Shown here piece after piece: positions 1-8,100 of a stretch of DNA of 13,543 nt; position 1 is the first letter of the stretch; each line of letters opens with the position of its first letter. The translations under genes and the position numbers were made by a program. Below the pieces are notes generated by a model that did no database searches, was not told the DNA's origin, and saw only the letters and a program-made list of their open reading frames with translations. The stretch is taken from assembly GCA_023458315.1 (NCBI GenBank), contig JAEXAH010000001.1, positions 1-13,543 of the forward strand, read 5' to 3'. The stretch is from Pseudomonadota bacterium. GTDB lineage: Bacteria; Pseudomonadota; Alphaproteobacteria; Rhodospirillales; Magnetospirillaceae.

Positions 1-56
1 CCACGTTTGTCCGCGGGCATCTCAGCGGAAAGACGGGAACAGGCGGCGCCGCGTGG

Positions 57-79
57 ATGCCCGGATCAAGTCCGGGCAT
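57..79. repeat. Palindromic intergenic repeat (alphaproteobacterial type)
   Basis: A perfect 9-bp inverted repeat (ATGCCCGGA / TCCGGGCAT) flanks a 5-nt loop TCAAG and is followed by GACGG. From general knowledge, this 'CATGCCCGGACTTGATCC'-like motif is dispersed in intergenic regions of many alphaproteobacteria. Here it lies about 70 bp past the corA stop codon, where its stem could also slow or end corA transcription, although no U-run follows on the minus strand. No second copy was found in the window by eye. Confidence 0.7.
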
Positions 80-150
80 GACGGAAACGGTTGCTGAGCC
101 AACAGACCCGCAAATCCGCGATGAACCAATTTATTGACCGGTTGGTATCA

Positions 151-1482
151 TCAGACAGCGCGCAGTTTCGGGCGGTTCTTCAACAGGCCGTCGGTACGCT
201 TGCGCCGTTCGAACCAGCGCACCGCCAGATAGGTGGCCCAGCCCACCAGCCCCATGCCGAGGATGAAGGCGCCATAGGACAGCGGCCACGGCACGCCCTG
301 GGTCATCATGGAAAATTCCGACATGCCGCCGATGCCCGCCAGCACGTTCAGCGGCATGAACACCACACCGGCCACGGTCAGTTGCGACACGCGCTTGTTC
401 TGGTTGACGTTGATGAAGCCGACGGTGGCGTCCAGCAGGAAGTTGATCTTGTCGAACAGGAACGCCGTGTGGCTGGCAAGGGATTCGATGTCGCGCAGGA
501 TTTCGCGGGCGTCCTGGGCCTGTTCGGCATCCAGGAAGCGGCCACGGATCAGGAAGGACAAAGCGCGCCGTGTGTCCATCATGTTGTTGCGGATGCGGCC
601 GTTCAGGTCTTCCTCGGCCGCGATGTCGGACAGCAGGCGGGCGGCGTCGGAATCGCTGACGTTCTCGCTCAGTACGTCCTGGCCGACCTTGCGCAGGGTG
701 TCGTAGGTGCTTTCCAGGGCGTCGGCGGAATATTCCACGTCGGCGCCGTACAGTTCCAGCAGCAGATCCCAGCAATCCACCACCGATCCCGGCTGGTTGC
801 GGGTGCGCAGCCGTTGCAGGCGGAACACCGGCAGATCCTCGTTGCGCAGGGTGAACAGGATGTCGCGGTGCAGGATGAAGGCCACCGGCACGTTGCCCGG
901 GCTGTCGTCGCGGTCCAGCAGGAAGTTGGAATGCAGATGGACCTCGCCGCCCTCGTCCACGTGAAAGCGGGCGCTGGCTTCCAGGTCGGTCAGGTCGTCG
1001 GGGTCGGGCAGGTCCAGGCCGTATTTGCGGCCGATCCAGTTGCGCTCGGCCTCGGACGCCCCCAGCAGGTCGATCCAGATGGGCGTGATGTTTTCCATGT
1101 CGGCGCGACAGGTGACGTCGCGCACCTTGATGCGGCCGTCCGCCAGTTCATAGACGTTGACCTGCCCGGCGCGGAATTGCGGCTCGCGCGGGCCGGCCAG
1201 CGTCTCGCCCAGGGCGGGCGACAATTCCCACAGCACGTCGTTGGCGTGCTGTTCGTCCAGCAGCGCCCACAGGGTGCGGGCGTCGTCGCCGCCCACCTGT
1301 TCCAGCACGGCGGCGATGTCGCGCGGCGCCATGCGTTCCAGCAGCGCCTTCAATTCGGCCAGGTGCTGCTTGTGCACCACGGTTTCCACCAGATCGTGGC
1401 GCGGCGTCTGTTGGGTGCGCAGCACCACGCCTTCGACCAGTTTCTGCTTGTTCAACAAATCCACGATGACAGACAGGGTCAT
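151..1482 (-). CDS. corA: CorA-family Mg2+/divalent cation transporter with MgtE-N-like N-terminal region
   Basis: This 443-residue inner-membrane protein belongs to the CorA family, which forms pentameric channels for Mg2+, Co2+ or related cations. Residues ~5-85 (leucine-rich helices, MAPRDIAAVLEQ) resemble the MgtE N domain, which explains a length well above the usual 316-350. The large cytoplasmic CorA domain follows (~90-360), then two C-terminal transmembrane helices (~366-385 and ~402-424) and a basic tail. The loop after the first helix reads GGMSEFSMM, so the family's GMN signature is GMS (S388). The start at 1482 was chosen because GGAG lies 8 nt upstream; a longer in-frame start at 1575 has no comparable site and would add an atypical basic leader. 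The gene stands alone. The family is clear, but the transported ion is uncertain because of the altered filter. Confidence 0.9.
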   Translation of the reverse strand: MTLSVIVDLLNKQKLVEGVVLRTQQTPRHDLVETVVHKQHLAELKALLERMAPRDIAAVLEQVGGDDARTLWALLDEQHANDVLWELSPALGETLAGPREPQFRAGQVNVYELADGRIKVRDVTCRADMENITPIWIDLLGASEAERNWIGRKYGLDLPDPDDLTDLEASARFHVDEGGEVHLHSNFLLDRDDSPGNVPVAFILHRDILFTLRNEDLPVFRLQRLRTRNQPGSVVDCWDLLLELYGADVEYSADALESTYDTLRKVGQDVLSENVSDSDAARLLSDIAAEEDLNGRIRNNMMDTRRALSFLIRGRFLDAEQAQDAREILRDIESLASHTAFLFDKINFLLDATVGFINVNQNKRVSQLTVAGVVFMPLNVLAGIGGMSEFSMMTQGVPWPLSYGAFILGMGLVGWATYLAVRWFERRKRTDGLLKNRPKLRAV

Positions 1483-1695
1483 AACCCGGACTCCGGCAAA
1501 GATCACGACATGACGAAAGGCGCGCGTGTTCAGGCGCTGGGCGGCTTTCGTCGTCGGATGCCGGTCCGCGTGCAAAAGACGCGGCGGGCGGAGAAGGGAA
1601 GGGGGTGCTTCATGATCTTCCTCGGCGGCGGGCGTGCGCCGCTGCGAGAAAGACCCGGGACAGGGTCAGTTCAACGCCGCGGAAATCGCCGTGCC

Positions 1696-1709
1696 GCCAC
1701 TAGAGTGGC
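1696..1709. promoter_or_regulatory. Short inverted repeat upstream of corA
   Basis: GCCACT-AG-AGTGGC is a 6-bp perfect inverted repeat with a 2-nt centre, about 215 bp upstream of the corA start. The geometry suits a dimeric DNA-binding protein site better than an RNA hairpin because the loop is too short. No regulator can be named. Confidence 0.3.
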
Positions 1710-1750
1710 TACTGGAACTGTCCATGACCATCCGTCCTGGAGTGCGGAAA

Positions 1751-1772
1751 GGGGCGCGGCGTGGCGCGCCCC
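1751..1772 (-). terminator. Hairpin in the corA upstream region (possible attenuator)
   Basis: An 8-bp perfect GC stem (GGGGCGCG / CGCGCCCC) has a 6-nt loop. Read on the minus strand it is followed by TTTCC, a poor U-tract. It would lie in a corA leader transcript only if the promoter is further upstream (above 1772), so attenuation is a guess. It could equally be a protein site or chance in GC-rich DNA. Confidence 0.25.
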
Positions 1773-1838
1773 GGCGTGGAATGGGCTCATAGCACCAAGA
1801 CGCCGCCGGGGCAACGGTCAAACGCCCGCTGGCGGCGC

Positions 1839-1854
1839 ATCAACCGGCGTTGAT
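1839..1854. repeat. ATCAAC-N4-GTTGAT inverted repeat
   Basis: Perfect 6-bp arms flank CGGC, and the right arm overlaps an 8-bp palindrome TTGATCAA (1850-1857). The half-sites resemble FNR halves (TTGAT/ATCAA) but are arranged outward, so this is not a canonical FNR box. It lies between the two divergent genes and could be an operator. Confidence 0.25.
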
Positions 1855-1980
1855 CAAGGTGTGTCCCCCTCGGGTGGTGGCCTGATCGCTTGTGCGCGGC
1901 CGACAGTGTAGGATCACCCCACGCGACCGCCCCGGGCGGCGGCCCCCCTTGCGCACCCTGTCGCGCGGCGGGCGCCGTTT

Positions 1981-2010
1981 TAGACTTGGGCGCCGAAGCT
2001 GTGCTATCAT
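1981..2010 (+). promoter_or_regulatory. Predicted sigma-70 promoter for the FecR/CHASE2/CHAT cluster
   Basis: The -35 TAGACT (1981-1986, 4 of 6 consensus) is separated by 18 bp from the -10 TATCAT (2005-2010, 5 of 6). The -10 is preceded by TGC, an extended -10 element. Transcription would begin near 2017, giving a leader of about 57 nt to the ATG at 2074. It is the only clear promoter seen ahead of the three plus-strand genes. Confidence 0.5.
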
Positions 2011-2020
2011 TGCCTCAACC

Positions 2021-2041
2021 GTGCCGCGCCGTGCGCGGCAC
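2021..2041 (+). promoter_or_regulatory. Stable 5'-UTR hairpin
   Basis: GTGCCGCGC and GCGCGGCAC form a perfect 9-bp stem with a CGT loop, starting a few nucleotides after the predicted transcription start. It ends 20 nt before the ribosome-binding site (GAGGGG, 2062-2067). The position fits a 5'-end stabilising stem on the mRNA. No U-run follows, so termination is unlikely. Confidence 0.45.
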
Positions 2042-2073
2042 CCATCGACGGCTCGTGTTGTGAGGGGACGCTC

Positions 2074-3006
2074 ATGAACTCTCGGCTTATCCTGGCCTTC
2101 GGGCTTTTTCTGTTCGGCGCTTCTGCCGCGGTGGCGGCCGAACCGCCGGTGTCCATGCTGATGCAACCCTCCGGGTCGGTCGAGGTCAGCAAGGACGGGG
2201 CCAAGTGGACCCCGGTCACGCGCAACAAGTTCCTGTTCGCCGGTGACACCGTGCGCACCGGTGGCGACGGCGCCGGCACCCTGATCGATCAGACCAGCAA
2301 CATGGCCCAGACCCTGGGTGCCAACAGCGTGGTCAAGGTTGAACCGGCGGGCGTCAAGGCCGTGTCCGGTTCGTTGTCCGCGCCGACCGCCGCCAGCGGC
2401 GATCTGGCCGCCGGCCTGGGCAACCGCTTCGCCGAGGCCCAGCGATACACCACCGTGCGCCGTTCGGTGAACAAGGACGCCGCCGAGATCAAGCTGCGCC
2501 TGATCAACACCGTGACCCTGTCGTCCAGCTATCCGGAACTGGCTTTCGAAAGCCAGGGCAAGCAGTACAGCTATGTCGTCACCGTCGGCGGCAAGACCTT
2601 CCCGGTCGCCGCCACCGAGGCCGAGGTGGTGCGCCTGAAGCTGCCGGAACTGTCGCCGGGCGAACATCCCTTCAGCGTCGCGGTGATGGAAGGCGGCAAC
2701 AAGGTCGCCGAATCCGACAAGGACGGCGTGGTCCACTGGCTGTCCAAGGCCGATGACCAGGCCCTGGCCGACGCGGTCGCCAAGATTCGCGCCGTCAACC
2801 CCGGCGACGATTTCTCGGTCGCCAGCCTGCTGGATTCCAAGGGCGTCACCGTCGCCGCCATGGACCTGTACCGCAAGCATTTCGACGCCAACAAGGACGA
2901 CAACGACATGCGTCCGCTGCTGATCAAGGCGTACAACGACCTGAAGATCAAGGCCGCGCGCCAGCGCGAGGCCCTGCTGTACAACGAACAGCTTCAGGCC
3001 AACTGA
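2074..3006 (+). CDS. Exported FecR-fold protein
   Basis: A 310-residue protein whose first ~21 residues form a Sec signal peptide (hydrophobic core then ...AVAA), so the mature form is periplasmic. Residues ~30-90 match the FecR domain pattern: GSVEVSKDGAKW.PV, then LFAGDTVRTG, then an NSVVKVE strand. It lacks the N-terminal anti-sigma region and TM helix of true FecR iron-signalling proteins, so it is a FecR-fold periplasmic module rather than a FecI partner. Residues ~155-225 look like a beta-sandwich, and the last ~60 are helical and TPR-like. GAGGGG 7 nt before the ATG supports the start. It heads the cluster with the CHASE2 cyclase and TPR-CHAT protein, which suggests a ligand-binding or adaptor role for their periplasmic parts. 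That role is inferred; no substrate is evident. Confidence 0.85.
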   Translation: MNSRLILAFGLFLFGASAAVAAEPPVSMLMQPSGSVEVSKDGAKWTPVTRNKFLFAGDTVRTGGDGAGTLIDQTSNMAQTLGANSVVKVEPAGVKAVSGSLSAPTAASGDLAAGLGNRFAEAQRYTTVRRSVNKDAAEIKLRLINTVTLSSSYPELAFESQGKQYSYVVTVGGKTFPVAATEAEVVRLKLPELSPGEHPFSVAVMEGGNKVAESDKDGVVHWLSKADDQALADAVAKIRAVNPGDDFSVASLLDSKGVTVAAMDLYRKHFDANKDDNDMRPLLIKAYNDLKIKAARQREALLYNEQLQAN

Positions 3007-3017
3007 TCCGTCGTGAA

Positions 3018-3055
3018 AAGGCCGCGCGTCAAGGGGGCGCGCGGCCTTGATCTTT
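3018..3055 (+). terminator. Intercistronic rho-independent-like terminator
   Basis: An 11-bp perfect stem (AAGGCCGCGCG / CGCGCGGCCTT, 3018-3028 and 3038-3048) with a 9-nt loop is followed by the weak tail GATCTTT. It starts 11 nt after the FecR-like stop codon. Because no separate promoter for the cyclase gene is visible in the 30 bp after it, it probably acts as a partial terminator or mRNA-end stabiliser that makes the first gene the most abundant product. Confidence 0.7.
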
Positions 3056-3085
3056 GAAGGCCGGGGGGGCCTGGGGGGCATGTTC

Positions 3086-5143
3086 ATGATGCGCATCTTC
3101 AAGCGCTACGACGTCGTCATTTCCGTTTTCCTGTTCCTGCTCGCCATTCCCGCCCAGCATTTCGAGTGGTTCGCGCTGCTCGAGGACCAGACGCTGTCCC
3201 TGCGCCATCAGTTGCGCATGGCCTATGGCGATTCCAAGGCCCTGGCGTTTTCCCGCGACATCGTCCTGGTCAACACCGACGAAGCGTTCTTCCGCTCGTA
3301 CAAAAGCTTTCCGCTGCGCCGCAGCGACATCGCCGCCATCGCCACCAATCTGCATGAGCTTGGCGCCAAGGTGGTGGCCATCGACATGCTGATGGACTTC
3401 CCCAGTTCCTATGGCGAGGACCCGGTGCTGGCCAAGGCGCTGCATGACGCGGGCAACACCCTGCTGGTGGCCCAGGCGCAGTTCGAGAACGGCGCCTTCA
3501 GCCACGTCAACCGCCCGACCGAGGTTCTGGACCGCGCCTCCCCCAGCGCCTACACCAACATCAAGTCCAATTCCCGCCTTGTCACCACCCTGTCGCGCCT
3601 GCGCGTCCACCCGGAAATCGCCGCCCAGCCCGACGGCTGGCCGTTCGCGGTCAAGGCGGCGGCCATGTATCTGGGGGTGGAACCGCGCCTGGACGGCACC
3701 GTGCTGTATCTGGGCGACCTGGCGGTGCCGCTGGACCACGACTGGCGCATCAACATCGACTTTCCGCCGCTGCCCACCGGCACCCGCTTCCTCAGCCAGT
3801 CGGCGGGGATCAGCGCGCTGGAATTCCTCGACATCTCGCAACTGGACGAGAACGAGCGCGAGGAATTGTCGTATTGGGTGCGCGACAAGCTGGTGATCAT
3901 CGGCGACACCTCGGAAGTGTCGCACGACTGGTTCGACACCCCGGTCGGCATGGTCTATGGGGTCGAGATCATCGCCGACACCATCCATTCGCTGCTGAAC
4001 GGCGCGCCGTTGCGGGCCGCCAGCCCGCAGATGGCCGCCGCCGCCGTGGTGGCGCTGCTGCTGCTGATGGGGTTGCCCATGGCCAGTTCCTCGCCGCTGC
4101 GGCGCGGTCTGGCGGTGATCGTCATCGGCCTCGGCTTCGCGGCGGCGTGCAGCGCGCTTTACGCCCGCCAGGGGCTGGTGCTGCCCATGTCCTACGGGCT
4201 GATCGCGCTGATGCTCAGCTATGCCCTGGTCGAGTACCGCTTCTTCATCCTGGAGCGGCGCCAGAAGAAGCAGATTTCCAAGACCTTCGGCCAATACATC
4301 CCGGCCGAACTGGTGGCCGAGATGAACAAGAGCGGCCAGCAGGTTTCGGTCGGCGGCGAAAGCCGCGAAATGACCGTGCTGTTCTCGGACGTGCGCGGCT
4401 TCACCAGCATTTCCGAGGGGCTGTCGCCGCAGGAACTGACGGTGCTGATGAATGCCTTCCTCAGCCCCATGACCCGCATCATCCACCAGCATCGCGGCAC
4501 CATCGACAAGTACATGGGCGACGCCATCATGGCGTTCTGGGGGGCGCCGCTGCATGACGGCGACCACGCCCGCCATGCGGTGCAGGCGGCGCTGGCCATG
4601 CACCAGGGTATGGAGGAACTGGCCGAAAGCTTCGTGGCGCGCGGTTGGAAGCCGCTGAAGATCGGCATCGGCCTGAATACCGGCACCATGAATGTCGGCA
4701 ACATGGGTTCCGACTTCCGGTTGGCCTATACGGTGCTGGGCGACGCGGTCAATCTGGGTTCGCGCCTGGAAAGCCTGACCAAGCAATACGGCGTCAACAT
4801 CATGGTCAGCGAGTACACCAAGGCCGCTGTGCCCGACCTCGTCACCCGCGAACTGGATCAGGTGCGGGTCAAGGGCAAGGAATTGCCGGTCCGCATCTTC
4901 GAGCCCATCGGCTTCAAGGACGAGGTGGATGCGGCGACCCAGGCATCGCTGGACCGCTATCACGCCGCGCTTGACCTTTATCGCGCCCAGAAATGGCTGG
5001 AGGCGGCGGCGGCGTTCAACGCCCTGGCCGCCGACGAACCGGGCCGCCTGATCCACCAGATCTACATCGGCCGGGTCCAGCATTTCATCGAGGAACCGCC
5101 GGGCGCCGATTGGGACGGCGTCTACACCCACAAGGAAAAGTGA
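3086..5143 (+). CDS. CHASE2-domain class III adenylate cyclase
   Basis: A 685-residue inner-membrane receptor cyclase that would make cAMP from ATP. Order: TM1 (~10-25), periplasmic CHASE2 sensor (~30-310), three TM helices (~316-334, 341-360, 365-385), a linker with the typical KTFGQYIPAELV, and a C-terminal class III cyclase domain (~430-610). Catalytic residues are all present: metal ligands D435 (FSDVRGFT) and D479 (YMGDAIM), adenine-selecting K475 paired with T549, and transition-state N556 and R560 (AVNLGSR). Thr in place of Asp at the second purine-contacting site places it in class IIIb. The G-rich Shine-Dalgarno at 3073-3078 supports ATG 3086 (or 3089). A TTG at 3047 lies inside the terminator stem and is rejected. 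The next gene begins 8 nt after its stop. The sensed ligand is unknown. Confidence 0.93.
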   Translation: MMRIFKRYDVVISVFLFLLAIPAQHFEWFALLEDQTLSLRHQLRMAYGDSKALAFSRDIVLVNTDEAFFRSYKSFPLRRSDIAAIATNLHELGAKVVAIDMLMDFPSSYGEDPVLAKALHDAGNTLLVAQAQFENGAFSHVNRPTEVLDRASPSAYTNIKSNSRLVTTLSRLRVHPEIAAQPDGWPFAVKAAAMYLGVEPRLDGTVLYLGDLAVPLDHDWRINIDFPPLPTGTRFLSQSAGISALEFLDISQLDENEREELSYWVRDKLVIIGDTSEVSHDWFDTPVGMVYGVEIIADTIHSLLNGAPLRAASPQMAAAAVVALLLLMGLPMASSSPLRRGLAVIVIGLGFAAACSALYARQGLVLPMSYGLIALMLSYALVEYRFFILERRQKKQISKTFGQYIPAELVAEMNKSGQQVSVGGESREMTVLFSDVRGFTSISEGLSPQELTVLMNAFLSPMTRIIHQHRGTIDKYMGDAIMAFWGAPLHDGDHARHAVQAALAMHQGMEELAESFVARGWKPLKIGIGLNTGTMNVGNMGSDFRLAYTVLGDAVNLGSRLESLTKQYGVNIMVSEYTKAAVPDLVTRELDQVRVKGKELPVRIFEPIGFKDEVDAATQASLDRYHAALDLYRAQKWLEAAAAFNALAADEPGRLIHQIYIGRVQHFIEEPPGADWDGVYTHKEK

Positions 5144-5151
5144 GCCGCGCC

Positions 5152-8100
5152 ATGGCCTTCAACCGCACCCGCGCCTTCGCCACCGCCGCCACCCTTGCCC
5201 TGTGCGTCGCCCTGGGCGCCCCCGCCTTGGCCGACGATGCCGGTTCCGCCCAGGCGGCCCGCGGCAAGCAGGCCCTGGCGGCGGGCGACAACGCCGCCGC
5301 CTACGGTGCCTATCTCAAGGCGCACAAGGCGGCGCCGTCCAACCGCGACTATCTGCACAACGCCGCCGCGCTGGCGGCGGCGCTGGGCAAGACCGACGAA
5401 GCGGCCTCGCTGTTTCAGTCGGCGCTGACCCTGGCCGCCAAGGCGGGGGCCAAGGCCGACGCGGCGCTGTACGCCGCCGAGATCGCCAAGCTGCGCGAGG
5501 CGCCGCCCGCCTGGGCCGAGCAGAAGCAGGCGCAGGCGTCGGCCCTGCGCGACGGCCAGGAAGGCACGGTCGGGCTGTGGGACCGCATGCACAAGGCGTC
5601 GTTGCGCGCCGCCGCCGCCGGTGATCTGGAAAAGGCGTTGAAGGCCGGAACCCAGGCGCTGACCGTGGCGCGGGACAATTTCGGCCCGGACCACATGGCG
5701 ACCATCGTCAGCCTGTCCGATCTGGCGCAGGTGCAGGGCAACGCCAATCAACCCGCCGAGGCCGAGGCCAATTGGGCGGCGGCGCTGATTGCGGCGGGCA
5801 AGGCGCTGGGCGACGGCCACCCGGAAACCCTGAAGATTCGCCGCGCCGTGGCCGATCATTATCTGGCCCGCGCCGAAGGCGAGCGGGCCGAGAAGGAACT
5901 GGCCGGGGAAGCCAAGGCCGCCGCCGCCGCCCTGGGCGAGCGGCACGGACTGACCCTGTCGGCGCGGTCGCGTCTGGCCTCGGCCATGATCGACAACAGC
6001 CGCAACGCCGAGGCGCTGACCCTGCTGGGGCCGGTGTGCAAGGAATACGGCACCGCCTATGGCGAGGCCCATTCCGCCACCCTGTCCTGTCTGTCGTTGC
6101 AGGCGCGGGCGGCGCGCATGGCGGGCAATCTGGCCGCCGCCGCCGCGCCCATGGACAAGGCGCTGGCCCAGGCGGGCCGCGTGCTGGAGGAGGGAACCCC
6201 CGCCGCCGCCGCCCTGTACGTGGAAGCCGCCGAACTGCGTCTGGCCCAGGGGCGTCTGCCCGAGGCGCAGACGCTGCTGGAAAACGTGCTGGCCAAGGCC
6301 ACCGATGCCGCCGTGCAGATCCGGGTCAAGGGCGTGCTGGTGGACGTGCTGGACGCGCGCGGCGATTACGCCCCCGCCGAAACCATGGCCGCCGAACTGG
6401 TGGAGGTGCAGACCAAGACCCTGGGCGCCGCGCACCCCAACACCGTGGCGGCGCTGACCTCGCTGGCCAGCCTGTACCGCAAGCAGGGCCGTCTGGCCGA
6501 CGCGGAAAAGGTGTTCCGCGACGCCTATGGCCGGTTCGAGACGGTGCTGGGTCCGGATCACCGCTCGACCATCGTCGCCGCCAACAATCTGGGTGAGATC
6601 CTGGAAAAGTCCGGCCTGTACGACGAGGCCGAACCGTTCCTGCGTCAGGCGTCGGACGGCACCCGCAAGGTGCTGGGCGATTCCCACCCCGCCACCATGG
6701 TCAGCACCAACAATCTGGCGCTGCTGTACGAGGGCCAGGGCGATTTCGAAAAGGCGGAAAGCCTGTACACCGGCGCCATCGCCGCCGCCGAGCGCACCCT
6801 GGGCGACCGCCACCCCGACACCCTGGCGGTGGTCAACAATCTGGCCTATCTGCTGATGCTGAAACAGGATTGGGCCGCCGCCCAGCCCATGTTCGCCCGC
6901 GTCATCGACGGCTGGACCCAGTTGTACGGCGCCGACCACGCCAACACCCTGAAGGCGCGCAATTCCATGGCCCGCGTACTGCACCGCAGCGGCCAGTTGG
7001 AGGCGGCCGAGAAAGCCTTCGACGAGGTGCTGGCGGCACGGCGCAAGGTGCTGGGCGCCGGGCATATGGACGTGCTGCGCAGCCAGATCGATCTGGCGTC
7101 GCTGTATCTGACCCAGAACCGCCCGGCCGAGGCCCGCGACCTGCTGGAGCGCACCCTGGCCGGGGCGGAAAAGACCCTGGGGGCGCAACATCCCTATACC
7201 TTCGAGGCGCTGAACGGTCTGGCCGCCGCCCGCGAAAGCATCGGCGACCTGGACGGCGCGCTGAAGGTGCGGCGCCTGACCTTCGAACGGCGCAACGAAT
7301 TCCTGGCGCGCATGCTCTATGTCACCGGCGACAACGCGCGTGAAGGCTATGTGCGGCTGTTCCAGCCGGAACTGGCGGCCTATATGGACCTGCTGACCCG
7401 CATGGACCCCGACACCGCCGGGCGCGGCCTGCTGGAAATCAGCCTGAACCGCAAGGGCCTGCTGTTCAAGGTGGCGTCGGAACTGGCGCAGATCGGCCGC
7501 CTGTCGCGCGATCCGGCCATGGCCCGGATTTCCGACCAATTGGCGGAAAAGCGCAAGAAGATGGCGTCGCTGACCCTGTCCGGCCCGACCGAGGAAACCA
7601 AGGGCCGCCATCTGGAAGTGCTGGCCGAGCTTCAGGATCAGGTCAACCGCTTGCAGGGCGATCTGGGCCGCGCCAGCGCCCGCTTCCGCAAGTCCATTCG
7701 TCCCGTCACCGCCGACGAACTGGCGGCGGCCATGCCCGGGGACGGGGCGTTGGTGGATTTCCTGCAATTCTCGGCCCAGGGCAAGACCCGGCTGGTGGCG
7801 GCCACTCTGCGCAAGGACGACGGCAAGCCGGTCTATGGCGTGGTGTCCTATGGCGACGTGGCGGCCATCGACGCCGCCATCCTGAAATACCGCCAGGACA
7901 TCCAGAACGAGGATCTGGATCTGGACGAGGTCCAGGACAGCGGCGCCTCGGCCTACAAGCTGATCTGGAAGCCGCTGGAACCGGCGCTGAATGGCCGCAC
8001 CAACGCCTATGTGGTGCCGGATGGCGCCCTGAACATCCTTCCCTTCGCGGCGCTGGTGGACAAGGGCAAGTACCTGATCGAAAAGGTCGACCTGCACGTC

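Larger units (their letters stand above)
1483..1980. other. Intergenic region with palindromes, no gene seen
   Basis: About 500 bp separate the divergent corA and FecR-like genes. Open frames here are shadows or continuations of antisense frames with no good ribosome-binding site, and no tRNA fold is apparent. The stretch holds three inverted repeats, listed separately (1696-1709, 1751-1772, 1839-1854). A convincing -35/-10 pair for corA was not found on the minus strand. Confidence 0.6.

Noticed and set aside
1..20. Possible minus-strand gene start (ATG at 20-18, running off the left edge)
   Set aside because: Only about six codons are visible and there is no Shine-Dalgarno-like sequence ahead of it.
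1483..1575. Longer corA start at 1575
   Set aside because: It would add 31 basic residues with no family match; ATG 1482 has GGAG at 8 nt spacing.
1483..1900. Mg2+-sensing M-box type riboswitch ahead of corA
   Set aside because: The conserved M-box core was not recognised, only isolated simple hairpins.
91..1911. 606-residue plus-strand open frame
   Set aside because: It is antisense to corA, has His/Gln/Val-rich low-complexity composition typical of antisense frames in GC-rich DNA, and has no ribosome-binding site or recognisable domain.
3047..3085. Upstream TTG start for the cyclase
   Set aside because: The TTG lies in the right arm of the intercistronic hairpin, while the G-rich site at 3073-3078 is properly spaced for ATG 3086.
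3029..5131. 700-residue minus-strand open frame
   Set aside because: It is antisense to the CHASE2 cyclase, whose sense product has every catalytic motif; the antisense product has none.
6421..7302. Regular 126-bp periodicity as a DNA repeat or CRISPR-like array
   Set aside because: The similarity is at the protein level (42-residue TPR units) and the DNA units are not near-identical repeats with spacers.
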